Positions 23,448 to 33,180 of a DNA stretch of 64,000 bases are shown piece by piece (the first letter of the stretch is position 1; every line of letters begins with the position of its first letter). Under the pieces are notes generated by a model. The model was not told where the DNA came from. It saw nothing but the letters and a program-made list of their open reading frames with translations, and made no database searches. The position numbers and the translations under genes are program-made. This stretch comes from Leclercia sp. LSNIH1 (GTDB lineage Bacteria > Pseudomonadota > Gammaproteobacteria > Enterobacterales > Enterobacteriaceae), in contig NZ_CP026167.1 in assembly GCF_002902985.1 (NCBI RefSeq), forward strand, positions 3,906,001-3,970,000, written 5' to 3'.

Positions 23448-23630
23448 TTAAGCCTTGTCCTGTCGCCGGGTGCCATCACCATGCTGAAGCTCATCTTCAT
23501 GAAACGCTTCCTGCTTGATGCCGTAACCGTCGTACCAGCGACATTCCACCATTCCGCTTGCATAGCCGGTGACGACCATACGTGGGCCGCCATTTTTAGG
23601 CTTAACTTCATCGCTGACCAGAAAGACCAT
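23448..23630 (-). CDS. yodC: DUF2158 family small protein YodC
   Basis: 60 residues, matching E. coli YodC in length and core (GGPRMVVTGYASGMVECRWY, then DGYGIKQEAFHEDEL). A small SH3-like protein of unknown function. It is a single-gene unit on the minus strand with its own terminator and a clear GGAGG ribosome site. Confidence 0.93.
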   Translation of the reverse strand: MVFLVSDEVKPKNGGPRMVVTGYASGMVECRWYDGYGIKQEAFHEDELQHGDGTRRQDKA

Positions 23631-23708
23631 AACCGCCTCCTTTATCAGTGTGAAACTGTATCAATTTAGTCGAGGAATAACAGTTATGCCTGGTATAGCT
23701 TCAACCTA

Positions 23709-24626
23709 TTAATGTGAGTGCCCTCGCATTTTTTCCACAACTTTCACGACTGCCACAACGATAAGGCCAATGATAAAGCCGAGCACCAGGTTGAGTAAGG
23801 TTGGCAAAATGTCTGCAATAACAGATGCTTGCGATTCTGAAAAGTGTTCAATGGCATGATGCAGCGGCGCAATACCGTGCACCACAATCCCGCCGCCGAC
23901 CAGGAACATCGCCAGGGTGCCAATCACCGATAACGACTTCATTAGCCAGGGCGCAATCACCAGCAGCGCTTTGCCTGTGGCCTTCGCCAGCGCATTGCGC
24001 TTTTCGTTTAGCCAGTAGCCGATATCGTCCAGTTTGACGATGAGCCCTACCAGACCGTAAACCCCAATGGTCACCAGAACGGCGATCCCCGAGAGCACCA
24101 GCACCTGATTCAGCAGCGGCGCATCCGCCACGATACCCAGAGTGATGGCGACAATTTCCGCCGACAGAATAAAGTCGGTGCGAACAGCCCCCTTCACCTT
24201 ATCGCGCTCGAAGGCGACAGGATCCTTTGCTGCCAGCGCTTCCAGACGCTGTTGCCGCGCGGCCGGAGACTCCTTCTCCTTATCTTTACGTGATGCCAGG
24301 GAGTGGAGGATTTTCTCCGCCCCTTCAAAACAGAGAAACGCCCCGCCGATCATCAGCAACGGCGTAATGGCCCACGGAATAAAGGCGCTGATCAATAGCG
24401 CCAGCGGCACGAGGATCACTTTATTGAGCAACGATCCCTTCGCCACGGCCCAGACCACGGGCAGTTCCCGGTTGGCACGCACGCCCGTCACCTGTTGGGC
24501 GTTTAGCGACAAATCGTCACCCAGCACGCCTGCGGTCTTTTTCGCCGCCAGTTTTCCCATCAGTGAAATATCGTCCAGCAGCGTGGCGATATCATCCAGC
24601 AGAGTTAATAAGCTACTTCCCGCCAA
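23709..24626 (-). CDS. yedI: DUF808 inner membrane protein YedI
   Basis: 305 residues, the length of E. coli YedI. The protein starts [20 protein letters not shown], has about five to six hydrophobic segments and a charged cytoplasmic loop ([20 protein letters not shown]) near residue 110. DUF808 proteins are predicted inner membrane proteins with no established function. It is divergent from yedA. Confidence 0.93.
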   Translation of the reverse strand: MAGSSLLTLLDDIATLLDDISLMGKLAAKKTAGVLGDDLSLNAQQVTGVRANRELPVVWAVAKGSLLNKVILVPLALLISAFIPWAITPLLMIGGAFLCFEGAEKILHSLASRKDKEKESPAARQQRLEALAAKDPVAFERDKVKGAVRTDFILSAEIVAITLGIVADAPLLNQVLVLSGIAVLVTIGVYGLVGLIVKLDDIGYWLNEKRNALAKATGKALLVIAPWLMKSLSVIGTLAMFLVGGGIVVHGIAPLHHAIEHFSESQASVIADILPTLLNLVLGFIIGLIVVAVVKVVEKMRGHSH

Positions 24627-24803
24627 AATAAGGTTCCTTCTTTTTGTTAATTACCACGACAGTATGGAGTAAAACCGCAAACCTCGAAACCACCCCGTAT
24701 ATGTCAACAAATTATTCACATCAACGACACAATTAAAGGACTCGCCAGCGTGATAGTTTTCACGTTAACTATATGCGACCTTTTTAATTCGCCGTGAGGG
24801 AGT

Positions 24804-25718
24804 ATGCGTTTCAGGCAAGTCTTACCATTAGCGGGCGCCCTGTTTGCGCTCTATATCATCTGGGGCTCCACCTACTTCGTGATCCGCATTGGGGTGGAAA
24901 GCTGGCCCCCTCTGCTGATGGCGGGGGTGCGGTTCCTCTCGGCGGGTACGCTGCTGCTGGCGTTTCTGCTCCTGCGCGGCCATAGGCTGCCGCCGCTGCG
25001 TCCGTTGATCAATGCCGCCCTGATTGGCGTCCTGCTGCTGACGGTGGGCAATGGCTTTGTCACCGTCGCCGAGCATCAGAATGTGCCGTCCGGTATCGCC
25101 GCGGTGGTGGTGGCCACCGTTCCGCTGTTCACCCTCTGCTTCAGCCGTCTTTTTGGCATCAAAACGCGCAAGCTGGAGTGGCTGGGGATCGCCATCGGGA
25201 TGGTGGGCATTATTCTGCTTAACAGCGGTGGTAACCTCAGCGGTAATCCGTGGGGAGCGGTGTTGATCCTGATTGGCTCGATGAGCTGGGCGTTTGGTTC
25301 GGTTTACGGCTCGCGCATTGAATTGCCCTCCGGCATGATGGCCGGCGCCATTGAGATGGTCACCGCCGGGATCGTACTGCTGGCAGCGTCCCTGCTGTCG
25401 GGGGAGAAAATGACCGCCCTACCCGACCTCTCAGGGTGGCTGGCGGTGGGCTATCTGGCGATTTTCGGTTCGGTGATCGCGATTAACGCCTATATGTTTC
25501 TGATCCGCAATGTCTCACCGGCGGTCGCCACCAGCTATGCCTATGTCAATCCAGTAGTGGCCGTCCTGTTGGGCACGGGTCTTGGCGGGGAATCGCTCTC
25601 GGCGACAGAGTGGCTGGCGCTGGGGATTATTATTATGGCGGTGGTGCTGGTGACGCTCGGCAAGTACCTGCTGCCGGCAAAACCGGTGGTTACCTCTTGT
25701 CAGGCTGAGAAACCGTAA
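24804..25718 (+). CDS. yedA: EamA/DMT family exporter YedA
   Basis: 304 residues with about ten membrane helices arranged as two EamA repeats (roughly 9-140 and 150-290). The first helix contains the DMT signature ALYIIWGSTYFVIRIGVESW. Drug/metabolite transporters of this group export small metabolites or drugs; the substrate of YedA is not known. The ATG follows GTGAGGGAG. Its end overlaps the end of convergent vsr by 29 bases. Confidence 0.93.
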   Translation: MRFRQVLPLAGALFALYIIWGSTYFVIRIGVESWPPLLMAGVRFLSAGTLLLAFLLLRGHRLPPLRPLINAALIGVLLLTVGNGFVTVAEHQNVPSGIAAVVVATVPLFTLCFSRLFGIKTRKLEWLGIAIGMVGIILLNSGGNLSGNPWGAVLILIGSMSWAFGSVYGSRIELPSGMMAGAIEMVTAGIVLLAASLLSGEKMTALPDLSGWLAVGYLAIFGSVIAINAYMFLIRNVSPAVATSYAYVNPVVAVLLGTGLGGESLSATEWLALGIIIMAVVLVTLGKYLLPAKPVVTSCQAEKP

Positions 25719-26181
25719 GCGGGCGAATGCCCTGCGTGTCGATCTGCGCGGCGTTACCGCCGCTGCAGATCCACTCTTCCAGCCGCTCCGTGAGCGCCCT
25801 GTCATCGAGCTTCATTTTGCCGCGCAGCGCGCACTCCCACACCACCAGCACCCGCCAGCCCTGCTCCTGCAACACAGCGATATCTCGTGCATCACGCGCG
25901 ACATTCTTGCCAATTTTTTCCAGCCAGAAATCGGTGCGGGTCGCCGGGACTTTAAACAGATAGCAGTCGTGACGATGCCAGAAACAGCCGTGGGTAAAGA
26001 TCACACACGTATGGCTGTCGATGACAAAATCAGGCCGTCCGGCAAGGGCGGCATCCTGCACACGAAACTCAAAACCGACCTCCGTAAGCAGGCCGGCCAG
26101 CCGTTTTTCGATAGCCGTATCCCGCGTGCCGATGGCGCGCATGTTTTTACTGCGGGTGGCTTTATTATGAACGTCCGCCAT
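25690..26181 (-). CDS. vsr: Very short patch repair endonuclease Vsr
   Basis: 163 residues from the start at 26179-26181; the open frame extends further upstream inside dcm, but the family begins [17 protein letters not shown]. Vsr nicks 5' of the T in T:G mismatches that arise by deamination of Dcm-methylated cytosine. Catalytic Asp lies in GRPDFVID (about residue 51) and the zinc/active-site block is [18 protein letters not shown]. It overlaps the dcm end by 17 bases in another frame, the same coupling seen in E. coli. The C-terminus is a few residues longer than E. coli Vsr. Confidence 0.97.
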   Translation of the reverse strand: MADVHNKATRSKNMRAIGTRDTAIEKRLAGLLTEVGFEFRVQDAALAGRPDFVIDSHTCVIFTHGCFWHRHDCYLFKVPATRTDFWLEKIGKNVARDARDIAVLQEQGWRVLVVWECALRGKMKLDDRALTERLEEWICSGGNAAQIDTQGIRPLTVSQPDKR

Positions 26182-27595
26182 TCGCGGCCTCAGCCTTGCG
26201 TTTCTCAACTGCCTGCAAAATGCGCGACTCCAGCAACCGGGCGACAGCTGCAAAAGCTGGCACGACCACCGAATTACCAAACTGGCGATAGGCCTGTGTA
26301 TCTGATACCGGAATGCGGAAGCCGTAGCCCTGAGGGGTTTCAAATCCCATCAATCGCGCGCACTCCCGCGGCGTCAAACGGCGCGGACGGTGGCGCTGGT
26401 TTTCGGCATCATCGAAATCGCGCTCGCCAAGGGCTTTATCCCAGCCTCTGTCGATGAGGATCTCGGCGCCATCTTTGTAATAGCGTGCCGACAGCGTGCG
26501 GGCGACGCTGTGTGGGTTGGTAGGATCGACCATGCCGAAACCAAAACCGTTGCCCTTCGCCTGATGCTTTTTGGCATAGCGATAAAGATATTTCCACAGC
26601 ACCGGGGTGAGAATGAATTTGGCGTCCACCACGGGCTCAAGCAGATCGGCAATGGTCGGGCGTCGGGTCGGCCACAGCCCCGGGAGATCCCGCAGCGTAA
26701 AATTACCACACAGGTTGAGATCGCGACGAAAGCCTACCAGCACAATGCGCTCGCGGTGCTGCGGCAGAAAATGTTTACCGTCAACGATCTTAGGATCGTC
26801 CGGGCCGCTGTCAGCGGCATCCGCCACGTCATATCCCAGTTCATCCAGGGTCTGCATGATGATGCGGAACGTTTTGCCCCCGTCGTGGCTCTTCAGGTTT
26901 TTGACGTTTTCAAGGACGAAGATGGCCGGGCGGCGGGCATCAATAATGCGCGCCACATCGAAGAAGAGGGTTCCCTGGGTATCGCAGGCAAAGCCGTGCG
27001 CGCGGCCCAGCGCGTTCTTTTTTGATACTCCGGCCAGGGAAAACGGCTGGCACGGGAAGCCCGCGAGCAGGACGTCATGGGCAGGAATGTTGTCACGAAT
27101 GTGCTGCGCCGCCTCTTCGTCCGTCACACCGCTCTGGTGGCTGAGCGTCACTTCGCGAATGTCCTCGTTGAACTGATGCGCGTCAGGATCGCAATACCAG
27201 TTGGCTTTATAGGTACGCACCGCGTGTTTATTCCATTCGCTGGTAAACACGCACTGCCCGCCAATCGCCTCAAAGCCGTGGCGGATGCCGCCGATCCCGG
27301 CGAAGAGATCGACAAAACGGAAAGCATAGTGAGGATGACAGGCTGGCGGACGAGGCAGCAGATTTTGCAAGACGCTATATTCGCCGTCGCTGAGACGACG
27401 CCCTGCCCGCTCACTGGTCACCAGCCGCTTAATGATTGCCGGGCTCCAGTGGCTTTCGCCCTGAGCATTCAGCAGATGCGCCAGCGTTCTGGCATCGTAA
27501 ATTTCCAGCAGTTGGCACAATAACGCCTGCACTGACGCCGTTGATTTTTCTGCCAGCAAAAACGCGGACTCCGTCACTGATACATTTTCCTGCAT
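26165..27595 (-). CDS. dcm: DNA cytosine methyltransferase Dcm
   Basis: 476 residues from the start at 27593-27595; the frame is open 40 codons further upstream but the family begins MQENxSVT. Dcm methylates the inner C of CCWGG. C5-methyltransferase motifs in order: [17 protein letters not shown] (about 88-103), [14 protein letters not shown] with the catalytic Cys near 181, [27 protein letters not shown], and X near the C-terminus ([11 protein letters not shown]). vsr overlaps its 3' end. No restriction partner is nearby, as for the solitary enteric Dcm. Confidence 0.98.
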   Translation of the reverse strand: MQENVSVTESAFLLAEKSTASVQALLCQLLEIYDARTLAHLLNAQGESHWSPAIIKRLVTSERAGRRLSDGEYSVLQNLLPRPPACHPHYAFRFVDLFAGIGGIRHGFEAIGGQCVFTSEWNKHAVRTYKANWYCDPDAHQFNEDIREVTLSHQSGVTDEEAAQHIRDNIPAHDVLLAGFPCQPFSLAGVSKKNALGRAHGFACDTQGTLFFDVARIIDARRPAIFVLENVKNLKSHDGGKTFRIIMQTLDELGYDVADAADSGPDDPKIVDGKHFLPQHRERIVLVGFRRDLNLCGNFTLRDLPGLWPTRRPTIADLLEPVVDAKFILTPVLWKYLYRYAKKHQAKGNGFGFGMVDPTNPHSVARTLSARYYKDGAEILIDRGWDKALGERDFDDAENQRHRPRRLTPRECARLMGFETPQGYGFRIPVSDTQAYRQFGNSVVVPAFAAVARLLESRILQAVEKRKAEAANGGRS

Positions 27596-27644
27596 ACATT
27601 TAACCGGACCAAAAGGGGTTAAAAGAGAGTAACACAGAAAGCCT

Positions 27645-28340
27645 TTACAGACTTTCCCGGAAACGCTGTAACACCGCACTGTCGGTGCCTTCGTAATCAC
27701 CGCGTAGTTCGGCACTCAGCCGGGCCATAAACTGGATTAAAAAATCAGCGCTCTGACGCGCCAGCTCACGCCCGGCGGCGGTTTGCATCGTCTGCGGCAG
27801 GCGCAGCAATTTGGTCTGAAAATGGTCAAGCGCAAAGGCGCGGTCGTTCAGCTCGCGCTCATCGGCAAAGGGATCTTCCGGGTCGAAAAGCGGCACACCC
27901 AGCGCGCCAGAGACGGCAAACACGCGTGCCAGACCAATAGCACCCAGGGCTTCCAGTCTGTCAGCATCCTGCACGATTTTCGCTTCCAGCGTGCGCGGCG
28001 GGATCCCGGCACTGAAACTGTGCGCTTCAATCGCATGCTGAACGGCTGGGTAGCGTGGGGGCGGGAAATCGGCAAAGTCCTCGCGCAGGATCGCGATCGT
28101 TTTTTCCGCTGCAAGCTGCGACGAGCGGCCTCGCTGCGGATGATTTTTTGGCAGACTGACAATATCGTGAAAATAACAGGCGGCCAGGATCGCCAGCGCA
28201 TCGACCGGCTGGTCAGCCATCAGGCGTTTAGCGGTGTTCCAGACACGACGGAAATGGGAGATATCATGGGCGGTATCCTCGCTGGCGTAATGCGCCGTCA
28301 GCCAGTTTTCAAAGCGTTGCTGCCACTGCACAAGTTCCAT
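27645..28340 (-). CDS. yedJ: HD-domain phosphohydrolase YedJ
   Basis: 231 residues from the Met at 28338-28340, which aligns with the E. coli start; an in-frame ATG four codons upstream (28352) is possible. The HD-domain metal ligands are visible: His in [11 protein letters not shown] in CYFHDIV, and the distal Asp in [20 protein letters not shown]. The family hydrolyses phosphate esters; its natural substrate is unknown. It is a separate minus-strand gene upstream of dcm in transcription order. Confidence 0.93.
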   Translation of the reverse strand: MELVQWQQRFENWLTAHYASEDTAHDISHFRRVWNTAKRLMADQPVDALAILAACYFHDIVSLPKNHPQRGRSSQLAAEKTIAILREDFADFPPPRYPAVQHAIEAHSFSAGIPPRTLEAKIVQDADRLEALGAIGLARVFAVSGALGVPLFDPEDPFADERELNDRAFALDHFQTKLLRLPQTMQTAAGRELARQSADFLIQFMARLSAELRGDYEGTDSAVLQRFRESL

Positions 28341-28381
28341 AGCGCTTTCCATAAAGTGAAAAGCTGTACAATAGCAACTAT

Positions 28382-28654
28382 TTACCGATCTGACATATCA
28401 CGCGGCCGGGTATACCAGGCAATGCCGCCGAGGATCGCCCCCACAACACTCAATACCAGAAAGCCGCACAGGGCGCCCAGCCACTTGCCGGCTGTCGAGC
28501 CGGGATCGCTTTGAATCAGCGAACCTGATACCGAGCTGACTTTACTGATGACCCATACATAGCGCGCCATCGCCCAGAGAAAGTAGCCGCAAAAGGCGTA
28601 AAATACCCACAATGCCAGTTTGCCGCCCAGGCTGCGTTCGTTTTTCATTGCCAT
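28382..28654 (-). CDS. Small inner membrane protein (yedR position)
   Basis: 90 residues with two hydrophobic segments (about 12-35 and 58-80) and basic ends. A GGAGA ribosome site precedes the ATG. By position, between yedJ and the porin, it corresponds to E. coli yedR, but I recognise no functional motif and do not assign the name firmly. It might alternatively be read from the second Met (28648). Confidence 0.75.
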   Translation of the reverse strand: MAMKNERSLGGKLALWVFYAFCGYFLWAMARYVWVISKVSSVSGSLIQSDPGSTAGKWLGALCGFLVLSVVGAILGGIAWYTRPRDMSDR

Positions 28655-28927
28655 GTTCTCCTCTCAGCGCAGCAGCACCACTACATTCACATCAATAATA
28701 TAAAATGTGAAATAAATCACATTTTTCTATTTAATGCACTCTCCTGAGCAGATTTTATGCTGCCGATTTGCGTTAAGTTGATCTTAAGTAATTTTTAAGC
28801 GTGCCTGTTTATTACGCGGCTTCGCTTACGCGCTAATGAGAGGTCAGCAGGAGATCAATTATATTGCGGCATTATTTTGCTCTCAGCATTCCGATAAACC
28901 TGTTTTCTAAAGCTTATAATTATGTAA

Positions 28928-29019
28928 TGATAAAGAGGTTATGAGCTTTTTTGTCGTTTCATGATTAAACACCCTTAAATTACCCTTATCTTCGCCCGAT
29001 AATATTATCGGGCTTTTTT
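28928..29019 (-). other. See plus-strand entry: RseX-like RNA region (minus strand has no gene)
   Basis: The minus strand across this stretch holds no open frame or RNA signal that I can support. The RNA gene proposed here is on the plus strand and is described in the next entry. Confidence 0.3.
28928..29019 (+). ncRNA. Probable RseX-like small RNA
   Basis: In E. coli the 91-nt Hfq-binding RNA RseX lies between yedR and the porin-type gene yedS and lowers ompA and ompC expression. At the same place here, TATAAT (28915-28920) is followed about 92 nt later by a perfect intrinsic terminator (28994-29019: GCCCGATAAT/ATTATCGGGC then six Ts), with no open frame between. Predicted size, orientation and neighbours fit RseX; a good -35 is not obvious. 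I infer the identity from position and architecture, not from remembered sequence. Confidence 0.6.
28994..29019 (+). terminator. Intrinsic terminator of the RseX-like RNA
   Basis: A 10-bp perfect self-complementary stem (28994-29003 with 29004-29013) directly followed by TTTTTT at 29014-29019. Confidence 0.85.
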
Positions 29020-29293
29020 ATTACTTTTTCCCGTCCTGAAAACATAAAGCAACCTAATAAATCCAAACCATCAATAACTAACTGATATAAAAATCAATAA
29101 TCACCGTATATGCTTGTCTTAAACGTATAAAATAAACATATAAAGACACTTATATTAATATTTTGAAATACTCTAAATAATTCTGTTACATTTATTTTTA
29201 AACAGAAAAAACCTGCACTGAAATAGTATTACCTCCGTAACCCGGAGGGGCTTACGTATATTCATGAAGAAAATACATACAAAGGAATATATA

Positions 29294-30367
29294 ATGAAAA
29301 GAAAAGTTCTGGCAGTTCTTGTCCCTGTTTTATTATGCGCTGGCGCGGCTAATGCGGCGGAGATTTTCAACAAGGACGGCAATAAATTCGATCTGTACGG
29401 AAAAATGGTCGGTGAGCGTATCTGGGACAAGACCGATGATAGCAACAGCGAGAATGCCGATACCTCCTATGCCCGTTTCGGTATCAAAGGCGAAACGCAG
29501 ATCAACGACCAGTTGACCGGTTATGGCCAGTTTGAATACAACCTGAACGCCAGCACTCCGGAAGGCGAGCAGGATGAGAGCACCCGTCTGGCGTTCGCAG
29601 GCCTGAAATTCGGTGACTATGGTTCGTTCGACTATGGCCGTAACTACGGCGTGGCGTACGATGCAGGTGCATACACCGATATGCTGGTGGAATGGGGTGG
29701 CGACTCCTGGGTTCACACCGATAACTTCATGACTGGCCGCACAACCGGCGTGGCGACCTATCGCAACAGCGACTTCTTTGGTGCCGTTGAGGGTCTGGAT
29801 TTTGCCCTCCAGTACCAGGGTAAAAACAACGATCGTCAGATGAAAAAAGCCAACGGTGACGGCTACAGCACTTCTCTGGCCTACAACTTTGATGGCTTCG
29901 GCTTCGTGGGTGTATACGGTAAGTCTGACCGTACCAACAAGCAGACTGCTGACGGCTACGGCGATACCGCAGAAATCTGGTCACTGGCAGCGAAGTATGA
30001 TGCCAACAACCTCTATGCTGCGGTGATGTACGGTGAAACCCGTAACATGACCTGGGCGGGAGATGCGGGTTTCGCTAACAAAACCCGCAACGTCGAAGCC
30101 GTGGTCCAGTACCAGTTCGATTTCGGCCTGCGTCCTTCTCTGGGCTACGTCTACTCCCAGGGCAAAGACCTGTATGCACGTAACGGTCATGGCGGCGTTG
30201 ATGCCGATCTGGTGAACTATGTTGAACTGGGTACCTGGTACTACTTCAACAAAAACATGAACGTTTATACCGCCTATAAATTCAACCTGCTGGATGAAGA
30301 CGAAGCGGGTATTACTGGCGCGCATGCTGATGACCAGTTCGCGATGGGTATCGTTTACCAGTTCTGA
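29294..30367 (+). CDS. Outer membrane porin, OmpC/OmpF/OmpS family
   Basis: 357 residues from the ATG at 29294 (AAAGGA ribosome site; ten extra in-frame codons upstream lack support). Signal peptide [21 protein letters not shown], mature start [17 protein letters not shown], and C-terminal VYQF ending in Phe, as needed for BamA recognition. It is a general 16-strand trimeric diffusion porin. The loop 3 constriction motif, usually PEFGG, reads VEWGG here (precursor residues 132-136). By position it matches E. coli yedS (a broken porin gene) and related OmpS porins rather than ompC itself. A 230-base AT-rich leader precedes it. Confidence 0.93.
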   Translation: MKRKVLAVLVPVLLCAGAANAAEIFNKDGNKFDLYGKMVGERIWDKTDDSNSENADTSYARFGIKGETQINDQLTGYGQFEYNLNASTPEGEQDESTRLAFAGLKFGDYGSFDYGRNYGVAYDAGAYTDMLVEWGGDSWVHTDNFMTGRTTGVATYRNSDFFGAVEGLDFALQYQGKNNDRQMKKANGDGYSTSLAYNFDGFGFVGVYGKSDRTNKQTADGYGDTAEIWSLAAKYDANNLYAAVMYGETRNMTWAGDAGFANKTRNVEAVVQYQFDFGLRPSLGYVYSQGKDLYARNGHGGVDADLVNYVELGTWYYFNKNMNVYTAYKFNLLDEDEAGITGAHADDQFAMGIVYQF

Positions 30368-30390
30368 TTGAGATCGCCAAACGCTCTTAA

Positions 30391-30413
30391 GCCCGCTGCA
30401 AAGCGGGCTTTTT
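30391..30413 (+). terminator. Porin gene terminator
   Basis: GCCCGCT (30391-30397), loop GCAA, AGCGGGC (30402-30408), then TTTTT: a classical intrinsic terminator 24 bases after the porin stop. Confidence 0.92.
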
Positions 30414-30501
30414 ACTTTCTGTCGCCACCAGTTTTACATCGCTTTTACAAATCCCGCCCATCAGCGATAATGCCCCCCTTTCCCTCTTGACCGGAGTTTC
30501 A

Positions 30502-32115
30502 ATGCGCGATTTGCCGCCCCTTCCCCCCACGCACAAGCGCCCAATGAAACTGAACACGCTGGTCACGCTGATGGTGTACGGTGTAACGGGCGCAATATTA
30601 CTGGTGATTTTTGTTCTCTACTTTGCCCAAATCACCCGCGCCACCCGTGATGGTGTGCGGGATACCGCTCTCGCCGTCGCCAGAACCCTGGCCGACAGCC
30701 CGGAGGTGATCCGCGGCTTATCCTTCCCGCCGGACAGCAACATTATTCAGCCTGTCGCTATGGCAGTGATGCAGCGTAATAATCTGCTGTTTGCCGTTGT
30801 CACCAATATGCAGGGGATCCGCTATTCCCATCCTAACAGCGCCCTGCTCGGCAAAGCTTTTATTGGGGCCGATCTGCGGCCTGCGCTGGAGGATAAAGAG
30901 AATGTCGCCATCAATCACGGCGTACTCGACGAGGCGCTGCGCGTGTTCACTCCGGTGTATAACGCGCACCACCAGCAAATTGGTGTCGTTGCCGTGGGGA
31001 TCTCACTGAATAAAGTAGAGCAGCAGATCGCCCGCAATCGCTGGGACGCCATCTGGCTGGTGCTGTTCAGCGCGCTGCTGGGCGCGCTCGGCGCCTGGGG
31101 ACTGGTGCGGATGCTGAAGCGCATTCTGTTTGGGCTGGAGCCTTATCAAATCTCAGCCCTGCTCGAACAACGTCAGGCGATGCTGCACTCCCTGCGCGAA
31201 GGGGTGATCGCCGTGGATCAGCAGGGGCGTGTAACGATGGTCAACCACGCCGCCCGCCAGATCCTGAATATCAGCGCCAGCAGCAAGGCCCTGCACGAGG
31301 AACCGCTGCTGGCGAATCTGCGCGAGGTGCTGCGTAGCGGCATGGCTCGCCAGGACCAGGAGCTCAACTGCCACGGCAGGTTGTTGCTCTGCAATACCTT
31401 GCCCGTCAGGAGCGATAATCAGCTGATGGGCGCCATCACGACGTTTCGTGATAAGACGGAGATTAGCCAGCTCCTGCAACGGCTGGACGGTATGGTGAAC
31501 TATCTGGATGCGCTGCGCAGCCACTCCCATGAGTTTATGAACAAGCTGCATGTGATACTTGGGCTGCTGCATATGAAGCACTATGCCAGACTGGAAGAGT
31601 ATGTTCTGTCGACCGCCAACGCCTGGCAGACCGATGTCGGCACGCTACAGCGCAACATCAAATCGCCGGTGGTCGCAGGATTTCTGCTGGGTAAAATCAA
31701 TCGCGCCAGAGAGACAGGGTTTCGCCTGACGCTCTCCGATGCCAGTCAGGTGCCGGATAATCCCAATGCGCAGCAGGTCGCCGGGCTGATTACCGTGCTG
31801 GGTAATCTGATTGAAAATGCGCTTGATGCTATGACTGAGCAGCCCGAGGGCGAAATCGGTCTGCTGCTGCACTATCAGCAGGGCTGGCTTAGCGCCGAGG
31901 TGAGCGACGATGGTCCGGGCATCGCCCCGGAACATCTGCACACCATTTTTAGCAAAGGGTTTTCTACCAAAGGGGAGAACCGGGGGGTGGGATTATACCT
32001 GGCCCGTCAGCAGATCGAGGATCTGGGCGGAGAGATCGTCGTTGAATCGGAACCGGGCGTGTTTACCCAGTTTTTTGTGCAACTCCCCTGGGAGAGTGAA
32101 AGGAATAGCGCGTGA
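30502..32115 (+). CDS. DcuS-type C4-dicarboxylate sensor histidine kinase
   Basis: 537 residues from the ATG at 30502 (CCGGAG site; an upstream TTG is less likely). Architecture matches DcuS of the CitA/DcuS family: helix near 24-46, periplasmic PAS domain, second helix near 180-200, cytoplasmic PAS, then the kinase core. The periplasmic ligand residues of E. coli DcuS are kept (Arg and His in RYSHP; Arg and Phe in LRVFTP), so a C4-dicarboxylate or similar acid is the likely signal. The phosphorylated His is 343 in SHSHEFMNKLHVILG; the N box is GNLIENALDAM and the G box DDGPGIAP. It overlaps the regulator gene by four bases. The usual dcuB neighbour is missing, so it may be a second DcuS; no symbol is given for that reason. 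Confidence 0.9.
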   Translation: MRDLPPLPPTHKRPMKLNTLVTLMVYGVTGAILLVIFVLYFAQITRATRDGVRDTALAVARTLADSPEVIRGLSFPPDSNIIQPVAMAVMQRNNLLFAVVTNMQGIRYSHPNSALLGKAFIGADLRPALEDKENVAINHGVLDEALRVFTPVYNAHHQQIGVVAVGISLNKVEQQIARNRWDAIWLVLFSALLGALGAWGLVRMLKRILFGLEPYQISALLEQRQAMLHSLREGVIAVDQQGRVTMVNHAARQILNISASSKALHEEPLLANLREVLRSGMARQDQELNCHGRLLLCNTLPVRSDNQLMGAITTFRDKTEISQLLQRLDGMVNYLDALRSHSHEFMNKLHVILGLLHMKHYARLEEYVLSTANAWQTDVGTLQRNIKSPVVAGFLLGKINRARETGFRLTLSDASQVPDNPNAQQVAGLITVLGNLIENALDAMTEQPEGEIGLLLHYQQGWLSAEVSDDGPGIAPEHLHTIFSKGFSTKGENRGVGLYLARQQIEDLGGEIVVESEPGVFTQFFVQLPWESERNSA

Positions 32116-32837
32116 TACATGTTTTAATTGTTGATGACGATGCCATGGTGGCCGATCTTAACCGCCAGTACGTCAATCGGGTTGAGGGTTTTTGCTGCTG
32201 CGGCGTAGCCACTTCCCTGGCAGAAGCCGGGGCCATACTTCACTCCCCTGCCCGGCAGGTTGACCTGATCCTGCTGGATGTCTATATGCAGCGCGATAAT
32301 GGCCTGAGCCTGCTGCCGGTTATCCGGGCATCCGGGCGCAAAACAGACGTCATTATGATTACCTCGGCCTCTGATGGTGCCACTATTCAGGTCGCCATGC
32401 ACTATGGTGTGGTGGACTATCTGATCAAACCGTTTCAGTTCCCGCGTTTCGAAGAGGCACTAAAGGGCTGGCGCGAAAAAAAGCAGCTGATGGAAGCGCA
32501 TCAGTATTATGACCAGGCTGATGTTGACCGGCTTCTGCGTGGCGGTGCGCCGGCGCTGGCAGACAGCCGCCGTCTGCCAAAAGGGTTAACCCCGCAGACG
32601 CTGCGAACGCTATGCCTGTGGATTGATGCGCATCCGGAAACGGAGTTCTCCACCGACGAACTGGCTGGCGCAGTTAATATCTCGCGGGTATCCTGCCGCA
32701 AATACCTGATTTGGCTGGCGCAGGTCAACATTTTGCACACCAGCATTCACTACGGCGCGACCGGCCGACCGGTCTATCGCTATCGCCTGCGGCCCGAGCA
32801 GATTGCCCTGCTCAGACAGTATTGCCACCAAGAGTAA
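32112..32837 (+). CDS. DcuR-type response regulator
   Basis: 241 residues from a GTG at 32112 inside the kinase stop (GTGA). Receiver domain with the acidic pocket DDDAM at residues 8-12, phospho-acceptor Asp56 in LILLDVYMQ, and Lys in LIKPFQ. The C-terminal DNA-binding part (RLPKGLTPQTLRTLCLWIDA, then ISRVSCRKYLIWL) is closely that of E. coli DcuR. With the adjacent kinase it should control genes for C4-dicarboxylate uptake or fermentation; possible targets in view are the porin upstream or genes elsewhere. No target operon lies next to it. Confidence 0.9.
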   Translation: MIHVLIVDDDAMVADLNRQYVNRVEGFCCCGVATSLAEAGAILHSPARQVDLILLDVYMQRDNGLSLLPVIRASGRKTDVIMITSASDGATIQVAMHYGVVDYLIKPFQFPRFEEALKGWREKKQLMEAHQYYDQADVDRLLRGGAPALADSRRLPKGLTPQTLRTLCLWIDAHPETEFSTDELAGAVNISRVSCRKYLIWLAQVNILHTSIHYGATGRPVYRYRLRPEQIALLRQYCHQE

Positions 32838-32998
32838 TGAATGCACTTCAACCTCTTCCGATAAACATCCTGATTTAGCTCACATATATTGTCTTGAGGC
32901 AGTAAAGGGCTATTACTCCACATAAGTGGAATGATAAGGTAGCCAGCGTAAAAGATCTCTGACGAGAAAACGTGCGGAAAGGGTGACGGAAGAGAGCG

Positions 32999-33088
32999 TG
33001 GCGGAGAGAGGGGGATTTGAACCCCCGGTAGAGTTGCCCCTACTCCGGTTTTCGAGACCGGTCCGTTCAGCCGCTCCGGCATCTCTCC
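32999..33088 (-). tRNA. serU: tRNA-Ser(CGA)
   Basis: 90 nt including an encoded CCA. On the minus strand it begins GGAGAGATGCCGGAGCGG, has anticodon CGA in the loop TCTCGAAAA, a long variable arm (AGTAGGGGCAACTCTACC) typical of class II tRNA-Ser, TTCAAAT T-loop, and ends CTCTCTCCGCCA. It lies beside mtfA as serU does in E. coli. Confidence 0.97.
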
Positions 33089-33180
33089 GTTTTGATGTTG
33101 CCATCATGCCGGGTAATTTGGCATTTTAACAGACCATAACCGTTCAATTTTGTTCAAGTGACGAGTTTGCGAGCAAAGCG

